This document shows, piece by piece, positions 51,298-60,255 of a DNA stretch of 64,000 nt. The stretch spans positions 36,349 through 100,348 of the forward strand of contig JAOYTL010000020.1 in assembly GCA_025846845.1 (NCBI GenBank). Reading direction: 5' to 3'. Positions within the stretch are counted from its first letter, which is position 1. Each line of letters begins with the position of its first letter. Source of the stretch: Alloboseaceae bacterium BT-24-1. Lineage in GTDB: Bacteria; Pseudomonadota; Alphaproteobacteria; Rhizobiales; Beijerinckiaceae. The notes beneath the pieces were generated by a model. The model searched no databases, was not told where the DNA came from, and was given only the letters and a program-made list of their open reading frames with translations. The translations under genes and the position numbers were made by a program.

Positions 51298-54200
51298 ATG
51301 CACCTTCTCCCGACCAGCGAGGTGAGGCTCGACGACGGCGAAGACGCCGTCGACCTCGCTCTGCCGCCGGGAGACCTCGTCGTCCTTTCCTTCAGCGACA
51401 GCGACCTGTCGGCGTTGGCGGCGGCCGCGCCCGATAGCGGGCTGGGCCTCCGTCTGGTGCCGCTCCGGCGCTTCAAGCATCCGCTGTCGATCGACCTGCT
51501 GATCGAGAAGACGCTGGCCGGCTCGCGCTTCGTACTGTTGCGCTGCCTCGGCGGGCTCGACTATCTCCGCTACGGCGTCGAGCAGATCGCCAGCGCCTGC
51601 CGCCAGCATGGCGTCGCACTGGCGGTGCTACCGGGCGACGATCGGGAGGATGAGCGGCTTGCCGGCCATGGCACGGTGCCGCCGGAGTTCGCGGCGGAGT
51701 TGCTCGGCTATTTCCATGCGGGTGGCGGTGCGCAGAACATGCGGCGGCTGCTGGGGCGGGTGGACGGCTATCTCACAGCGCTGCCCTCATCCGACCCGGC
51801 TGCGCCGGGCCACCTTCTCCCCCGAGGGGAGAAGGATGAGGCGGCACTGACAGCCCCCTTCTCCCCTCGGGGGAGAAGGTCCCGGCAGGGGGATGAGGGC
51901 GAGCGCGACCTTACCCCCGTCCTACTCCCGACGCTCTTCGCCCTCGGGACAAACGCCACGCCCGTGCCCTGGCGCGAGGCGATCGTCGCCCTGCCAGCAG
52001 ACACCCCGCTCGTCCCTATCCTCGCCTACCGCTCCGGCGTCGCCGCCGGCGACACGGCGATGGTTGAAGCGATCGCCACGGCCCTATCAGAGCGCGGCCT
52101 CAGCCCGCTTCCACTCGCCCTGACCAGCCTCAAGGACGCAAACGTCGCAACTGAGCTCGCCGCGTTGATCGCAACACGCAAGCCGGCCCTGATCGTGACC
52201 ACCACCGCCTTCTCGGCCCGTGACGGCGACGGCTTCGTGCTCGACGCCGCCGATTGCCCGGTCCTGCAGGCCGTGCCGGTCGGCAGCGCCCGCGAGGCCT
52301 GGGAGGCTTCGCCGCGCGGGCTCTCCGCCGCCGACCTTTCTATGCAGGCGGCGCTGCCGGAGTTCGACGGCCGGCTCGGCGCCATTCCCGTCGCCTTCAA
52401 GGAGGAGGTCGGCGATCCGGTAACTGGCCTGATGCTGCGGCGGCTCGCGCCCGACGCCGAGGGCATCGCCGCGCTCGCCGAACTCGCCGCGAACTGGGTC
52501 GCGCTCGGCCGCAAGCCGCGGGCCGAGCGGCAGCTCGCGCTGGTGATGTCCGACTATCCCGCCCGCGGCGGCCGTGCCGGTTTCGCCGTCGGCCTCGACA
52601 CGCCGGCGAGCGCGCTCGCGATCCGGGAACTGCTGGGCGAGGCGGGGTATGATGTCGGCCAGCCCCGCCAGGCTGTCATCCCGGGCGAAGCGCAGCGCAG
52701 ACCCGGGATCCATTCCGGAGCGGCTGCCGGAAAAGTTCCGGAATGGATCCCGGATCTCCCTTCGGTCGCCCGGGATGACAACGCGAATGACCGCAACGGC
52801 GCGGGCCTCATGCAGGCCCTCACTGAGGCCCCGGCTGACTTCTCCGTCCCGCTCGCCAGCTACCGCACCTGGCTCGCCGCCATCCCGGCCAACGCCCGCG
52901 AAACCCTCCTCGCCAGCCACGGCCAACCCGAAACCGACCCGGCCTGCGACGGCAACGCTTTCCGCTTCCGGCTGGTGCGCTTCGGCAAGCTCGCCATCGC
53001 GCTGCAGCCACCACGCGACGCCTCGCCCGACCGCAAGGCGCGCTATCACGATCCCGACGCGCCGCCGGGCCACGCTTATCTCGCCTTCTATCTCAGTCTG
53101 CGCGAGGTCTTGCGCGCCGATGCGCTGATCCATCTCGGCACCCATGGCACGACCGAATGGCTGCCCGGCAAGGCGGTGGCGCTTTCGGCCGCCTGCTGGC
53201 CGCGGCTCGCGGTCGGTGCCCTGCCGGTGATCTATCCCTATGTCGTCGACGACCCCGGCGAGGCGGCGCCGGCCAAGCGCCGGCTCTCCGCGCTGACGCT
53301 CGGCCATCTGCCGCCGCCGCTGGCGGCTCACGACGCTGCCGGTGAGACAGCGCTGCTGCGCGATCTCGTGGAGGAGTATTCGCAGGCGCAGGTGCTCGAT
53401 CCGCGTCGGGCCGAACTGGTCGCGCGAGAGATTCTCGACCGAGCCGACCGTTCCGGCCTCGCCGCGGCTTGTGGCGTGACGCCCGGACAGGACATGCCGA
53501 GCGCACTCGCGGCGCTCGACGCCCATCTCTGCGACCTCGCAGAGACCCAGTTCCGCGACGGGCTTCATATCTTTGGCTCCTCCGAGGCCGACCCGGCCTC
53601 CGCCGAGAACGAGCGCCGCAACCTGCTGAAGGCGCTCGATGCCGGCTTCGTGACGCCCGGCCCGGCCGGCGCGCCGCATCGCGGCCGGCCCGACGTGCTG
53701 CCAAGTGGGCGCAATCTCTCAACGCTCGACCCGCGTGCCCTGCCGACGCGCTCGGCCGCGAAGCTCGGCGCCAAGGCTGCCGAGGCGATCATCGCCCGCC
53801 ACCTCCAGGACGAGGGCGACTATCCGCGCCGGATCGTGATGGACCTCTGGGCTTCGCCGACCCTGCGCTCGGGCGGCGAGGATATCGCCCATGCGCTGCA
53901 CCTGATGGGCGCCACGCCGCTCTGGGATCATGGCTCGACCCGCGTCACCGGCTTCTCGATCATCCCGCAGGCGAAGCTGTCCGCGCCGCGCGCCGACGTC
54001 ACCGTCCGCATCTCCGGCGCTTTCCGCGACACCTTCCCGGCTCAGATCGACTTGCTCGATGCGGCCGCGCGCGCCGTCGCGACGCTCGACGAACCGGACG
54101 AGTGGAACGAGCCCGCCGCCGCCCACCGCCGCGGCGAGGCGGGAGCCCGCATCTTCGGCGCAGCGCCCGGCCGATACGGCGCCGCCATGGCCGACCGGGC

Positions 54201-54837
54201 GCTCGATGGCGACTGGCAGGCGCGCGCCGAGCTCGGCGACGCCTATCTTGCCGCCACCAGCCATGCCTATGGCGGGTCGGATGGTTCAGCCTCGGCCGAT
54301 CAGAGCTTCGCCGTCCGCGTTGCCGAGGCGCAGGCTTTCGTCCATGTCAGCGACACGGCCGGGCGCGACATCATTGAGGCGACCAGCGCCGCCGACGTGA
54401 TCGGCGGCTTCGTCGCGGCGATGCAGGCGCAAGGCGGCAAGGCCGCGCTCTATAGCCTCGACACCTCCGATCCCGAGAAGCCGAGGGCACGCACGCTGGC
54501 TGAGGACGTCTCGCGCATCGTCCATGGCCGGCTCTGCCATCCCAAATGGATCGCGAGCCATCTCGCCCATGGCTGGCGCGGCGCAGCGGAACTCGCCGAA
54601 GCCGTCGATGCGCTCTTTGTCTACGCTGCGAGCACGGACGCCGTCTCCGATGCGCTGTTCGACGCGGTGTTCCAGGCCTATTGCGGCGATCCCGCCACCT
54701 GGCAGGCGCTGGAACAGGCGAATGCGCCGGCGGCCGCCTCGATCCGCTCGCGCCTCGCCGAGGCGCAGGAGCGCGGGCTATGGCACAGCCGGTCGAACTC
54801 GGCGGCGTTGCTCTCCGGACGGGAGGCGGCCGAATGA
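51298..54837 (+). CDS. cobN: Cobaltochelatase subunit CobN with two in-frame repeat insertions
   Basis: Large subunit of the ATP-dependent aerobic cobaltochelatase, 1179 residues, inserting Co2+ into hydrogenobyrinic acid a,c-diamide with CobS and CobT (not in this window). The conserved LIHLGTHGTTEWLPGKAVALS (about residues 611-631) and PVIYPYVVDDPGEAAPAKRR follow the family. Two palindromic repeats lie inside the reading frame (residues about 163-201 and exactly 460-494) without stop codons; they should add about 75 residues that other CobN proteins lack. The residue 395-458 part resumes family-like sequence (DYPARGGRAGFAVGLDTPASA). Stop overlaps cobG by 4 bp. Confidence 0.92.
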   Translation: MHLLPTSEVRLDDGEDAVDLALPPGDLVVLSFSDSDLSALAAAAPDSGLGLRLVPLRRFKHPLSIDLLIEKTLAGSRFVLLRCLGGLDYLRYGVEQIASACRQHGVALAVLPGDDREDERLAGHGTVPPEFAAELLGYFHAGGGAQNMRRLLGRVDGYLTALPSSDPAAPGHLLPRGEKDEAALTAPFSPRGRRSRQGDEGERDLTPVLLPTLFALGTNATPVPWREAIVALPADTPLVPILAYRSGVAAGDTAMVEAIATALSERGLSPLPLALTSLKDANVATELAALIATRKPALIVTTTAFSARDGDGFVLDAADCPVLQAVPVGSAREAWEASPRGLSAADLSMQAALPEFDGRLGAIPVAFKEEVGDPVTGLMLRRLAPDAEGIAALAELAANWVALGRKPRAERQLALVMSDYPARGGRAGFAVGLDTPASALAIRELLGEAGYDVGQPRQAVIPGEAQRRPGIHSGAAAGKVPEWIPDLPSVARDDNANDRNGAGLMQALTEAPADFSVPLASYRTWLAAIPANARETLLASHGQPETDPACDGNAFRFRLVRFGKLAIALQPPRDASPDRKARYHDPDAPPGHAYLAFYLSLREVLRADALIHLGTHGTTEWLPGKAVALSAACWPRLAVGALPVIYPYVVDDPGEAAPAKRRLSALTLGHLPPPLAAHDAAGETALLRDLVEEYSQAQVLDPRRAELVAREILDRADRSGLAAACGVTPGQDMPSALAALDAHLCDLAETQFRDGLHIFGSSEADPASAENERRNLLKALDAGFVTPGPAGAPHRGRPDVLPSGRNLSTLDPRALPTRSAAKLGAKAAEAIIARHLQDEGDYPRRIVMDLWASPTLRSGGEDIAHALHLMGATPLWDHGSTRVTGFSIIPQAKLSAPRADVTVRISGAFRDTFPAQIDLLDAAARAVATLDEPDEWNEPAAAHRRGEAGARIFGAAPGRYGAAMADRALDGDWQARAELGDAYLAATSHAYGGSDGSASADQSFAVRVAEAQAFVHVSDTAGRDIIEATSAADVIGGFVAAMQAQGGKAALYSLDTSDPEKPRARTLAEDVSRIVHGRLCHPKWIASHLAHGWRGAAELAEAVDALFVYAASTDAVSDALFDAVFQAYCGDPATWQALEQANAPAAASIRSRLAEAQERGLWHSRSNSAALLSGREAAE
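51784..51899. repeat. Palindromic repeat of the 1515-1665 family inside cobN
   Basis: Two palindromes with 10-bp arms, 51813-51835 and 51857-51879, are exact reverse complements of each other; CCCTCATCC (51784-51792) pairs with GGATGAGGG (51891-51899) at the outer ends. The left unit has the same order of parts as the intergenic copy at about 1607-1661. It is translated in frame within cobN (HLLPRGEKDEAALTAPFSP), where such elements normally lie between genes. Confidence 0.85.
52675..52779. repeat. Second palindromic repeat inside cobN (different family)
   Basis: A 105-nt element with perfect outer arms (14 bp, 52675-52688 with 52766-52779) and perfect inner arms (17 bp, 52703-52719 with 52737-52753). 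It starts GTCATCCCGGG and ends CCCGGGATGAC, like interspersed elements at 44210-44355. It starts on a codon boundary and is exactly 35 codons long (residues 460-494), so it leaves the cobN frame intact. Confidence 0.85.
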
Positions 54838-56120
54838 GCGCCCCGGCCCGCGAGACGATGCGGCGCGGCTGGTGTCCCGGCACCTTGCGGCCGATGCTGA
54901 CCGGCGACGGGTTGCTGGTGCGCCTGCACCCACCGCGCAATACGCTGACGCCGGACCAGCTCACATACGTCGCCGAGCTGGCGAGCCGGCACGGCAACGG
55001 CCAGATCGAGATCTCCGGGCGCGGCAATCTGCAATTGCGCGGCATCCGCGAGGAGGTGCACCCGGTGCTGGTCGACGATCTCGTCGCGGCCGGCCTCGTC
55101 GACGAAGCCGAGGGCGACGGCCCGAACCGGCTGGTGCTGGCGTCTCCGCTCGCCGGAAGGGCAGTGGACGAATTGCTCGACGCCGCATCGCTGGCTGAGA
55201 CGGTCGAGCGCGCCGGGCGCAGCGTCGCCGGCCTGTCGGCGAAGTTCTCCATCGCCATTGATGGTGGCGGCGCTCTGGCGCTCGATGGTTTTGCTGCCGA
55301 CCTCAGATTGCAGGCGATTGCGGCCGAGGTGGTCACCTTCGGCTTGCCGGGCGACCAGTGGTTCGGACCGGTTATGCTGGATGCGGCGCCGACACTGACG
55401 GCCCGGCTGCTTGGCGGCTTCGCCGCCGCGAACCGTCACAGCTCCGGGCAGATCCGCCGCATGCGCGATCTGAAGCCGGCTCAGCTGACGGCGCTGGCCG
55501 CATCGTGCGGGCTTATGCCGATGACGGCTCCGGCCGTTCGCCCCAAATCTGCCTCCGTCGGCTTTGTCGCCGAACGGGGCGATCAGGTCGCCGTGCTGGC
55601 CGGACTACCTTTCGGTCGGACCGATGCCGAGGATCTGCGCCATCTTGGCGAACTCGCGCAAGAAGCCGGTGTCCGCGAGATCAGGCCCACGCCCTGGCGC
55701 GGACTCGCCTTCTGCGGGCTTCAGGCGGACACGGCGACGGCCCTACGCGACCATCTTCGCAGCGACGGCCTCGTCGTCGAAGCAAATGATCCGCGCCTAG
55801 CGGTCTCGGCCTGCACTGGAGCGCCGGCCTGCGCGCGCGGCGAAGCGCCGGCGCTGACCGATGCCGCGGTGCTGGCGGAAACACTCGCGCCGCTGCTGGC
55901 GGACGGAATTTCCTTGCACGTCTCCGGCTGCACCAAGTCCTGCGCCCATCCCGGCAGCGCCGATCTCACGCTGGTTGGCCGCGACGGGCGCTACGACGTG
56001 ATCCTTGCAGGAAGCACTGGCGACATCGCTATCGCCCATCTTTCGCTGACGGAACTTGTGCGCCGGCTCGAACCGGGTCAGGACATCCGCGCGCGGCTGG
56101 ACGCCGCCCATACTGGTTGA
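54834..56120 (+). CDS. cobG: Precorrin-3B synthase CobG
   Basis: Aerobic ring-contraction monooxygenase, 428 residues, turning precorrin-3A into precorrin-3B. Nitrite/sulfite reductase-like: QIEISGRGNLQLRGI (about residues 58-72), a cysteine cluster in ACTGAPACARG and CTKSCAHPGSADLTLVG that would hold the 4Fe-4S centre. Its presence defines the oxygen-dependent cobalamin route. Start overlaps the cobN stop (ATGA). Confidence 0.9.
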   Translation: MSAPARETMRRGWCPGTLRPMLTGDGLLVRLHPPRNTLTPDQLTYVAELASRHGNGQIEISGRGNLQLRGIREEVHPVLVDDLVAAGLVDEAEGDGPNRLVLASPLAGRAVDELLDAASLAETVERAGRSVAGLSAKFSIAIDGGGALALDGFAADLRLQAIAAEVVTFGLPGDQWFGPVMLDAAPTLTARLLGGFAAANRHSSGQIRRMRDLKPAQLTALAASCGLMPMTAPAVRPKSASVGFVAERGDQVAVLAGLPFGRTDAEDLRHLGELAQEAGVREIRPTPWRGLAFCGLQADTATALRDHLRSDGLVVEANDPRLAVSACTGAPACARGEAPALTDAAVLAETLAPLLADGISLHVSGCTKSCAHPGSADLTLVGRDGRYDVILAGSTGDIAIAHLSLTELVRRLEPGQDIRARLDAAHTG

Positions 56121-56135
56121 AGACAGGTACCGAGT

Positions 56136-56768
56136 TTGAACACGCGTCACGCCTATATCCGCGACGGAGCCGCGATCTACGAGCGCTCCTTTGGCATCAT
56201 CCGGGCCGAATCCGACCTGTCGCGCTTTTCCGGCACGGCCGAGCGGGTGGTCGTCAGGATGATCCATGCCTGCGGCATGACCGACCTGCCGAAGGACGTG
56301 GCGATGTCGCCGGGCTTCGCCGAGGCCGCCGAGACGGCGCTGGCGAAGGGCGCGCCGATCCTGTGCGATGCGCGCATGGTCGCGGACGGCATCACGCGCG
56401 CGCGCCTGCCGGCGAAGAACGCGGTGATCTGCACGCTGCCCGAGCCTTCGGTGCCCAAGCTCGCCGAGGAGATGGGCACGACGCGCTCGGCAGCGGCGAT
56501 GGAGCTGTGGCGCCCGCATCTCGTAGGCTCACTCGTTGTCATCGGCAATGCGCCGACCTCGCTGTTCCGCCTGCTCGACATGCTCGACGAGGGCGCGCCG
56601 AAGCCGGCCGCGGTGATTGGTATCCCCGTCGGCTTCGTCGGCGCGGCGGAATCGAAGGAGGCGCTGGCGCAGGACGGACGCGTGCCCTTCCTCGTCGTGC
56701 ACGGACGGCGCGGCGGCTCGGCCATGGCGGCGGCGGCTGTCAACGCGCTGGCACAGGTGAAGGAATGA
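56136..56768 (+). CDS. cobH: Precorrin-8X methylmutase CobH
   Basis: Moves the methyl group from C-11 to C-12, giving hydrogenobyrinic acid, 210 residues. AYIRDGAAIYERSFGIIRAE, the catalytic histidine in RMIHACGM, and NAPTSLFRLLDML and GFVGAAESKEAL match CobH throughout. The start must be TTG at 56136 as no ATG or GTG fits; a rare start could keep its level low. 15 bp after cobG. Confidence 0.92.
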   Translation: MNTRHAYIRDGAAIYERSFGIIRAESDLSRFSGTAERVVVRMIHACGMTDLPKDVAMSPGFAEAAETALAKGAPILCDARMVADGITRARLPAKNAVICTLPEPSVPKLAEEMGTTRSAAAMELWRPHLVGSLVVIGNAPTSLFRLLDMLDEGAPKPAAVIGIPVGFVGAAESKEALAQDGRVPFLVVHGRRGGSAMAAAAVNALAQVKE

Positions 56769-57514
56769 GCAGCGTGAGCGAAGCAGCGCGCACCCTGCTC
56801 TACGGCGTCGGCCTCGGCCCCGGCGATCCCGACTACATGACCGTGCGCGCCCGCGACGTCATCCTGCAGGCGGACCGGCTGGTGCATTTCTGCAAGCGCG
56901 GCCGGCGCGGCAATGCCCGCATCACCGCCGACGCCATCATCGCGCCCGACCCGGCCCGCGAGATCGAGCTCGCCTTCCCGGTCACGATCGAAGTGCCGGT
57001 CGAGGACGCGGGCTATACCGGCCCGATCGCCGCCTTCTATGACGAGGCGGCCGAGCATCTCGCCGGCGAGATGGCTGAAGGCCGCAGCGTCGCCGTGCTC
57101 TGCGATGGCGATCCGTTCTTCTACGGCTCCTTCATGCATGTGTGGCGGCGTCTTGCCCACCGCTTCCCGACCGAGGTGGTGCCGGGCGTCACCGGCATGG
57201 CCGGAGCCTGGGCCCGCGCCGAGGCCCCGATCAGCTGGGGCGACGACATCATGACCGTGGTGCCGGGCACGCTCGCCGAGGGCGAATTGACCCGCCGGCT
57301 CGCCGATACCGACGCGGCGGTGATCATGAAGCTCGGCCGCAACCTGCCCAAGGTGCGGCGCGCGCTGCAGGCGGCGGGGCTGATCAACCGCGCCATCTAT
57401 GTCGAGCGCGCCACCATGGCCGGGCAGGTGGTGACGCGTCTCGCCGAGAAGCCTGACGACGAGGCGCCCTATTTCTCGATGATCCTCGTCCCCGGCGAAG
57501 GGCGGCGGCTGTGA
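56765..57514 (+). CDS. cobI: Precorrin-2 C20-methyltransferase CobI
   Basis: SAM-dependent methyltransferase, 249 residues. The family N-terminus GVGLGPGDPDYMTVRARDVI, the SAM loop CDGDPFFYGSFMHVWRRL and PGVTGMAGAWARAEAPI are intact. It acts before ring contraction, methylating C-20. Start overlaps the cobH stop (ATGA). Confidence 0.93.
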   Translation: MSSVSEAARTLLYGVGLGPGDPDYMTVRARDVILQADRLVHFCKRGRRGNARITADAIIAPDPAREIELAFPVTIEVPVEDAGYTGPIAAFYDEAAEHLAGEMAEGRSVAVLCDGDPFFYGSFMHVWRRLAHRFPTEVVPGVTGMAGAWARAEAPISWGDDIMTVVPGTLAEGELTRRLADTDAAVIMKLGRNLPKVRRALQAAGLINRAIYVERATMAGQVVTRLAEKPDDEAPYFSMILVPGEGRRL

Positions 57515-58302
57515 GCGGCTCGCTCGCCATTGTCGGCCTCGGACCGGGCGAGGCGCGCTACCTCACGCCTTCGGCGCTGGCGGCGCTCGAGGCTGCGAGC
57601 GATCTTGTCGGCTACGGCCCCTATCTCGACCGCGTCCCGGCGCGTGCGGGCCAGACCAAGCATGCCTCCGACAACCGCGTCGAGGTCGAGCGCGCCCGCC
57701 ACGCGCTGACGCTGGCGGCGGAAGGCAAGGCGGTCTCAGTCGTCTCCGGCGGCGACCCCGGCGTCTTCGCCATGGCGGCGGCGGTGTTCGAGGCGCTGGA
57801 AGCGGGCGAACCGACCTGGCGCAAGCTCCAGATCACGGTCGAGCCCGGCATCACTGCCATGTTGGCGGCAGCGGCCAAGGCCGGCGCGCCGCTCGGCGGC
57901 GATTTCTGCGCGATCTCGCTCTCGGACAATCTCAAGCCTTGGGAGGTCGTGACCTCCAGACTCACCGCAGCGCTCTCGGCCGATTTCGTGATCGCCCTCT
58001 ACAACCCGATCTCGAAGGCGCGGCCCTGGCAGCTCGGCAAGGCCTTGGAGCTGGCGGCAACGATCCGCGCCGCGGAGACTCCGGTGATCTTCGCCCGCGC
58101 CGTCGGGCGGCCGGATGAATCCCTGCGCATCCTGACGCTCGCGGAAGCCGTTGCGGCAGCCGAAAGCGCCGACATGGCGACCCTGGTGATGATCGGCGCC
58201 AGTGCGACGCGATTGATTGCCCGCGAGGGCCAAAACCCGATCGTCTATACGCCGCGCTCGGTGACGAAAAGCCCCTGCGCCACCAGCCAGGGCAGGACCT
58301 GA
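57511..58302 (+). CDS. cobJ: Precorrin-3B C17-methyltransferase CobJ
   Basis: Ring-contracting methyltransferase, 263 residues. IVGLGPGEARYLTPSALAALEAA, SGGDPGVFAMAAAVFEAL and FALYNPISKARPWQLGKA-like features (here VIALYNPISKARPW) match. Starts with GTG overlapping the cobI stop (GTGA). The last 58 bp lie antisense to the 3' end of cobK, making a short C-terminal tail after the usual family end near VYTPRS. Confidence 0.92.
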   Translation: MSGSLAIVGLGPGEARYLTPSALAALEAASDLVGYGPYLDRVPARAGQTKHASDNRVEVERARHALTLAAEGKAVSVVSGGDPGVFAMAAAVFEALEAGEPTWRKLQITVEPGITAMLAAAAKAGAPLGGDFCAISLSDNLKPWEVVTSRLTAALSADFVIALYNPISKARPWQLGKALELAATIRAAETPVIFARAVGRPDESLRILTLAEAVAAAESADMATLVMIGASATRLIAREGQNPIVYTPRSVTKSPCATSQGRT

Positions 58303-59006
58303 TCGATATGCTCGACGGTCTCGACATCGGGCTTGGGCGGCCGCTCGACCATGATCACCGGCAGGGAAAGCCGGCGCGCGGCGACGAGCTTGCCGAGCGT
58401 CATCGGCCCGCCGGCGTTCTTGCTGACGAGGACCTCGATGCCCTCATCCCGCATCAGCCTTTCCTCGGCCTCCGCCTCGAACGGGCCGCGCTGCTGCAAA
58501 ACCTTGGCGTGCGGCAAAGGCAGATCGTTCACGGGCTCGATCACGCGGATCAGATAATGGTGCTGCGGGGCGGCGAAGACATGCGGCAATTCGAGCCGGC
58601 CGATGGTCAGGAAGACCCGGCGCGGCTCGTCTCCGAGCGCCTCGACAGCGGCGTCGATGTCGGGCACGCATTTCCAGAGATCGCCGTTCTGGGGCTTCCA
58701 GGACTCGCGCCGGATCGCCAGGAGCGGCACGCCTTCCGCCTTGCAGGCTGCTTGCGCAAGATAAGGCATGATCGCGGCGAAGGGATGGGTCGCGTCGATG
58801 ACGGCGACGACGCCTTCGTCGATGAGATATTGCCTGAGGCCGGCAATGCCGCCGAAGCCGCCGGTGCGGGTCGGCAAGGACAGAGGGCGCGGGTCGGAGG
58901 TATGGCCTGCGAGCGAGATCACGGCGCGAATCTCGGGTGCCTGTTCAGCCAGGAGCTGATCGAGTGCAGCCGCTTCGCTGGTGCCGCCGAGGATGAGGAC
59001 CGTCAT
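58245..59006 (-). CDS. cobK: Precorrin-6A reductase CobK
   Basis: NADPH-dependent reductase, 253 residues. VLILGGTSEAAALDQLL at the N-terminus, AVIDATHPFAA and VSKNAGGPMTLGKLVAARRL match CobK/CbiJ. It is the only minus-strand gene in the long cobG-bluB run. Its 3' end overlaps cobJ by 58 bp and its start codon shares CATG with divergent cobL, so any promoter for it must lie within cobL. Confidence 0.92.
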   Translation of the reverse strand: MTVLILGGTSEAAALDQLLAEQAPEIRAVISLAGHTSDPRPLSLPTRTGGFGGIAGLRQYLIDEGVVAVIDATHPFAAIMPYLAQAACKAEGVPLLAIRRESWKPQNGDLWKCVPDIDAAVEALGDEPRRVFLTIGRLELPHVFAAPQHHYLIRVIEPVNDLPLPHAKVLQQRGPFEAEAEERLMRDEGIEVLVSKNAGGPMTLGKLVAARRLSLPVIMVERPPKPDVETVEHIDQVLPWLVAQGLFVTERGV

Positions 59007-60255
59007 GGAACAGTTTTCGCCTGAAACGACCAAACTGTCGAGCGCGCCGCCCGGGCCCTGGCTCTCGCTGGTCGGGCTCGGGGAGGATGGCCGCTCCGGC
59101 CTTTGCGCCGAGGCTTTGGCCGCGCTCGAGAGCGCCGAGATCGTCTTCGGCGGCGAGCGCCACCTCAAACTGATCGGTGATGTGCCGGGCGAAGCGCGGC
59201 CTTGGCCGCAGCCCTTCCGCAATGCGTTGCCGGCGATTCTGGCCGAAAAGGGCCGCAATGTCTGCGTGCTCGCGACCAGCGACCCCTTCCATTACGGCAT
59301 CGGCGCCGGGCTGACCAAGGCGGTGCCGGCGGCCGATATGCGCGTCATCCCGCAGCTCTCTTCCTTCTCGATGGCCTGCACGCGCATGCGCTGGCCGCAG
59401 GAGGAATGCGGGCTGGTCTCGCTGCATGGCCGCGCGCTTCAGAGGATCATCCCTTTTCTCCAGCCGGGCGCGCGGGTTCTGGCGCTGTCCTGGGATGATT
59501 CGACGCCGCTCGCGGTCGCCCAGCTGATGAGCGCCCGCGGCTTCGGCGAAAGCACGATCACCGTGCTGGAAACGATCGGCGGCCCGAATGAGCGCATTCG
59601 TGAGACCCGCGCCGACGCCTTCGCGCTCGACGGCATCGTGCCGCTCAACCTGCTGGCGATCGAGGTGGTCGCCAGCCGTGATGCCCGCATATTGCCGCTG
59701 GCGACCGGTCTTTCCGACGACTGGTTCGAGCATGACGGCCAGCTCACCAAGGCCGATATCCGGGCGATCACCCTCTCGGCCTTGGCGCCGCGCGCCGGCG
59801 AACTGCTCTGGGACATCGGCGCCGGCTCGGGCTCGGTCGGCATCGAATGGAGCCTGCGCCATCGCCACAACCGGGCCATCGCCTTCGAGGAGCGGCCGGA
59901 GCGCGCCGCCCGCATCGCCCGCAACCGGCTCGCGCTCGGCGCGCCGCCGCTCGAGGTCGTCGAGGGCAAGGCGCCCGAGAGCTTCGCCGGCAAGGCCTCG
60001 CCGGACGCCGTCTTCATCGGCGGCGGGCTCACCGACCCCGGTGTGTTCGAAGCCGCCTTCGCCGCATTGAAGCCGCGCGGACGGCTGGTGGCGAATGCCG
60101 TGACGATCGAGGGCGAGGCCCGTCTCGCCGCGCTGTTCGCCGTCCATGGCGGAGCCTTGCGCCGCATCGGCGTCGCGCATCTCGACCCGATCGGGACGAT
60201 GCATGGCTGGCGCGCCGCGATGGCGGTGACGCAATGGCGGGTGGTGAAGCCGTGA
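59005..60255 (+). CDS. cobL: Precorrin-6Y C5,15-methyltransferase (decarboxylating) CobL
   Basis: Bifunctional enzyme, 416 residues. N-terminal CbiE-like domain (SLVGLGEDGRSGLCAEALAAL; CVLATSDPFHYGIGAGL) and C-terminal CbiT-like decarboxylating methyltransferase (LLWDIGAGSGSVGIEWSL from about residue 268; FIGGGLTDPGVFEAAF). Preferred start 59005; an ATG at 58993 would lengthen it by four residues. Shares its start bases with cobK on the other strand. Confidence 0.92.
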   Translation: MEQFSPETTKLSSAPPGPWLSLVGLGEDGRSGLCAEALAALESAEIVFGGERHLKLIGDVPGEARPWPQPFRNALPAILAEKGRNVCVLATSDPFHYGIGAGLTKAVPAADMRVIPQLSSFSMACTRMRWPQEECGLVSLHGRALQRIIPFLQPGARVLALSWDDSTPLAVAQLMSARGFGESTITVLETIGGPNERIRETRADAFALDGIVPLNLLAIEVVASRDARILPLATGLSDDWFEHDGQLTKADIRAITLSALAPRAGELLWDIGAGSGSVGIEWSLRHRHNRAIAFEERPERAARIARNRLALGAPPLEVVEGKAPESFAGKASPDAVFIGGGLTDPGVFEAAFAALKPRGRLVANAVTIEGEARLAALFAVHGGALRRIGVAHLDPIGTMHGWRAAMAVTQWRVVKP

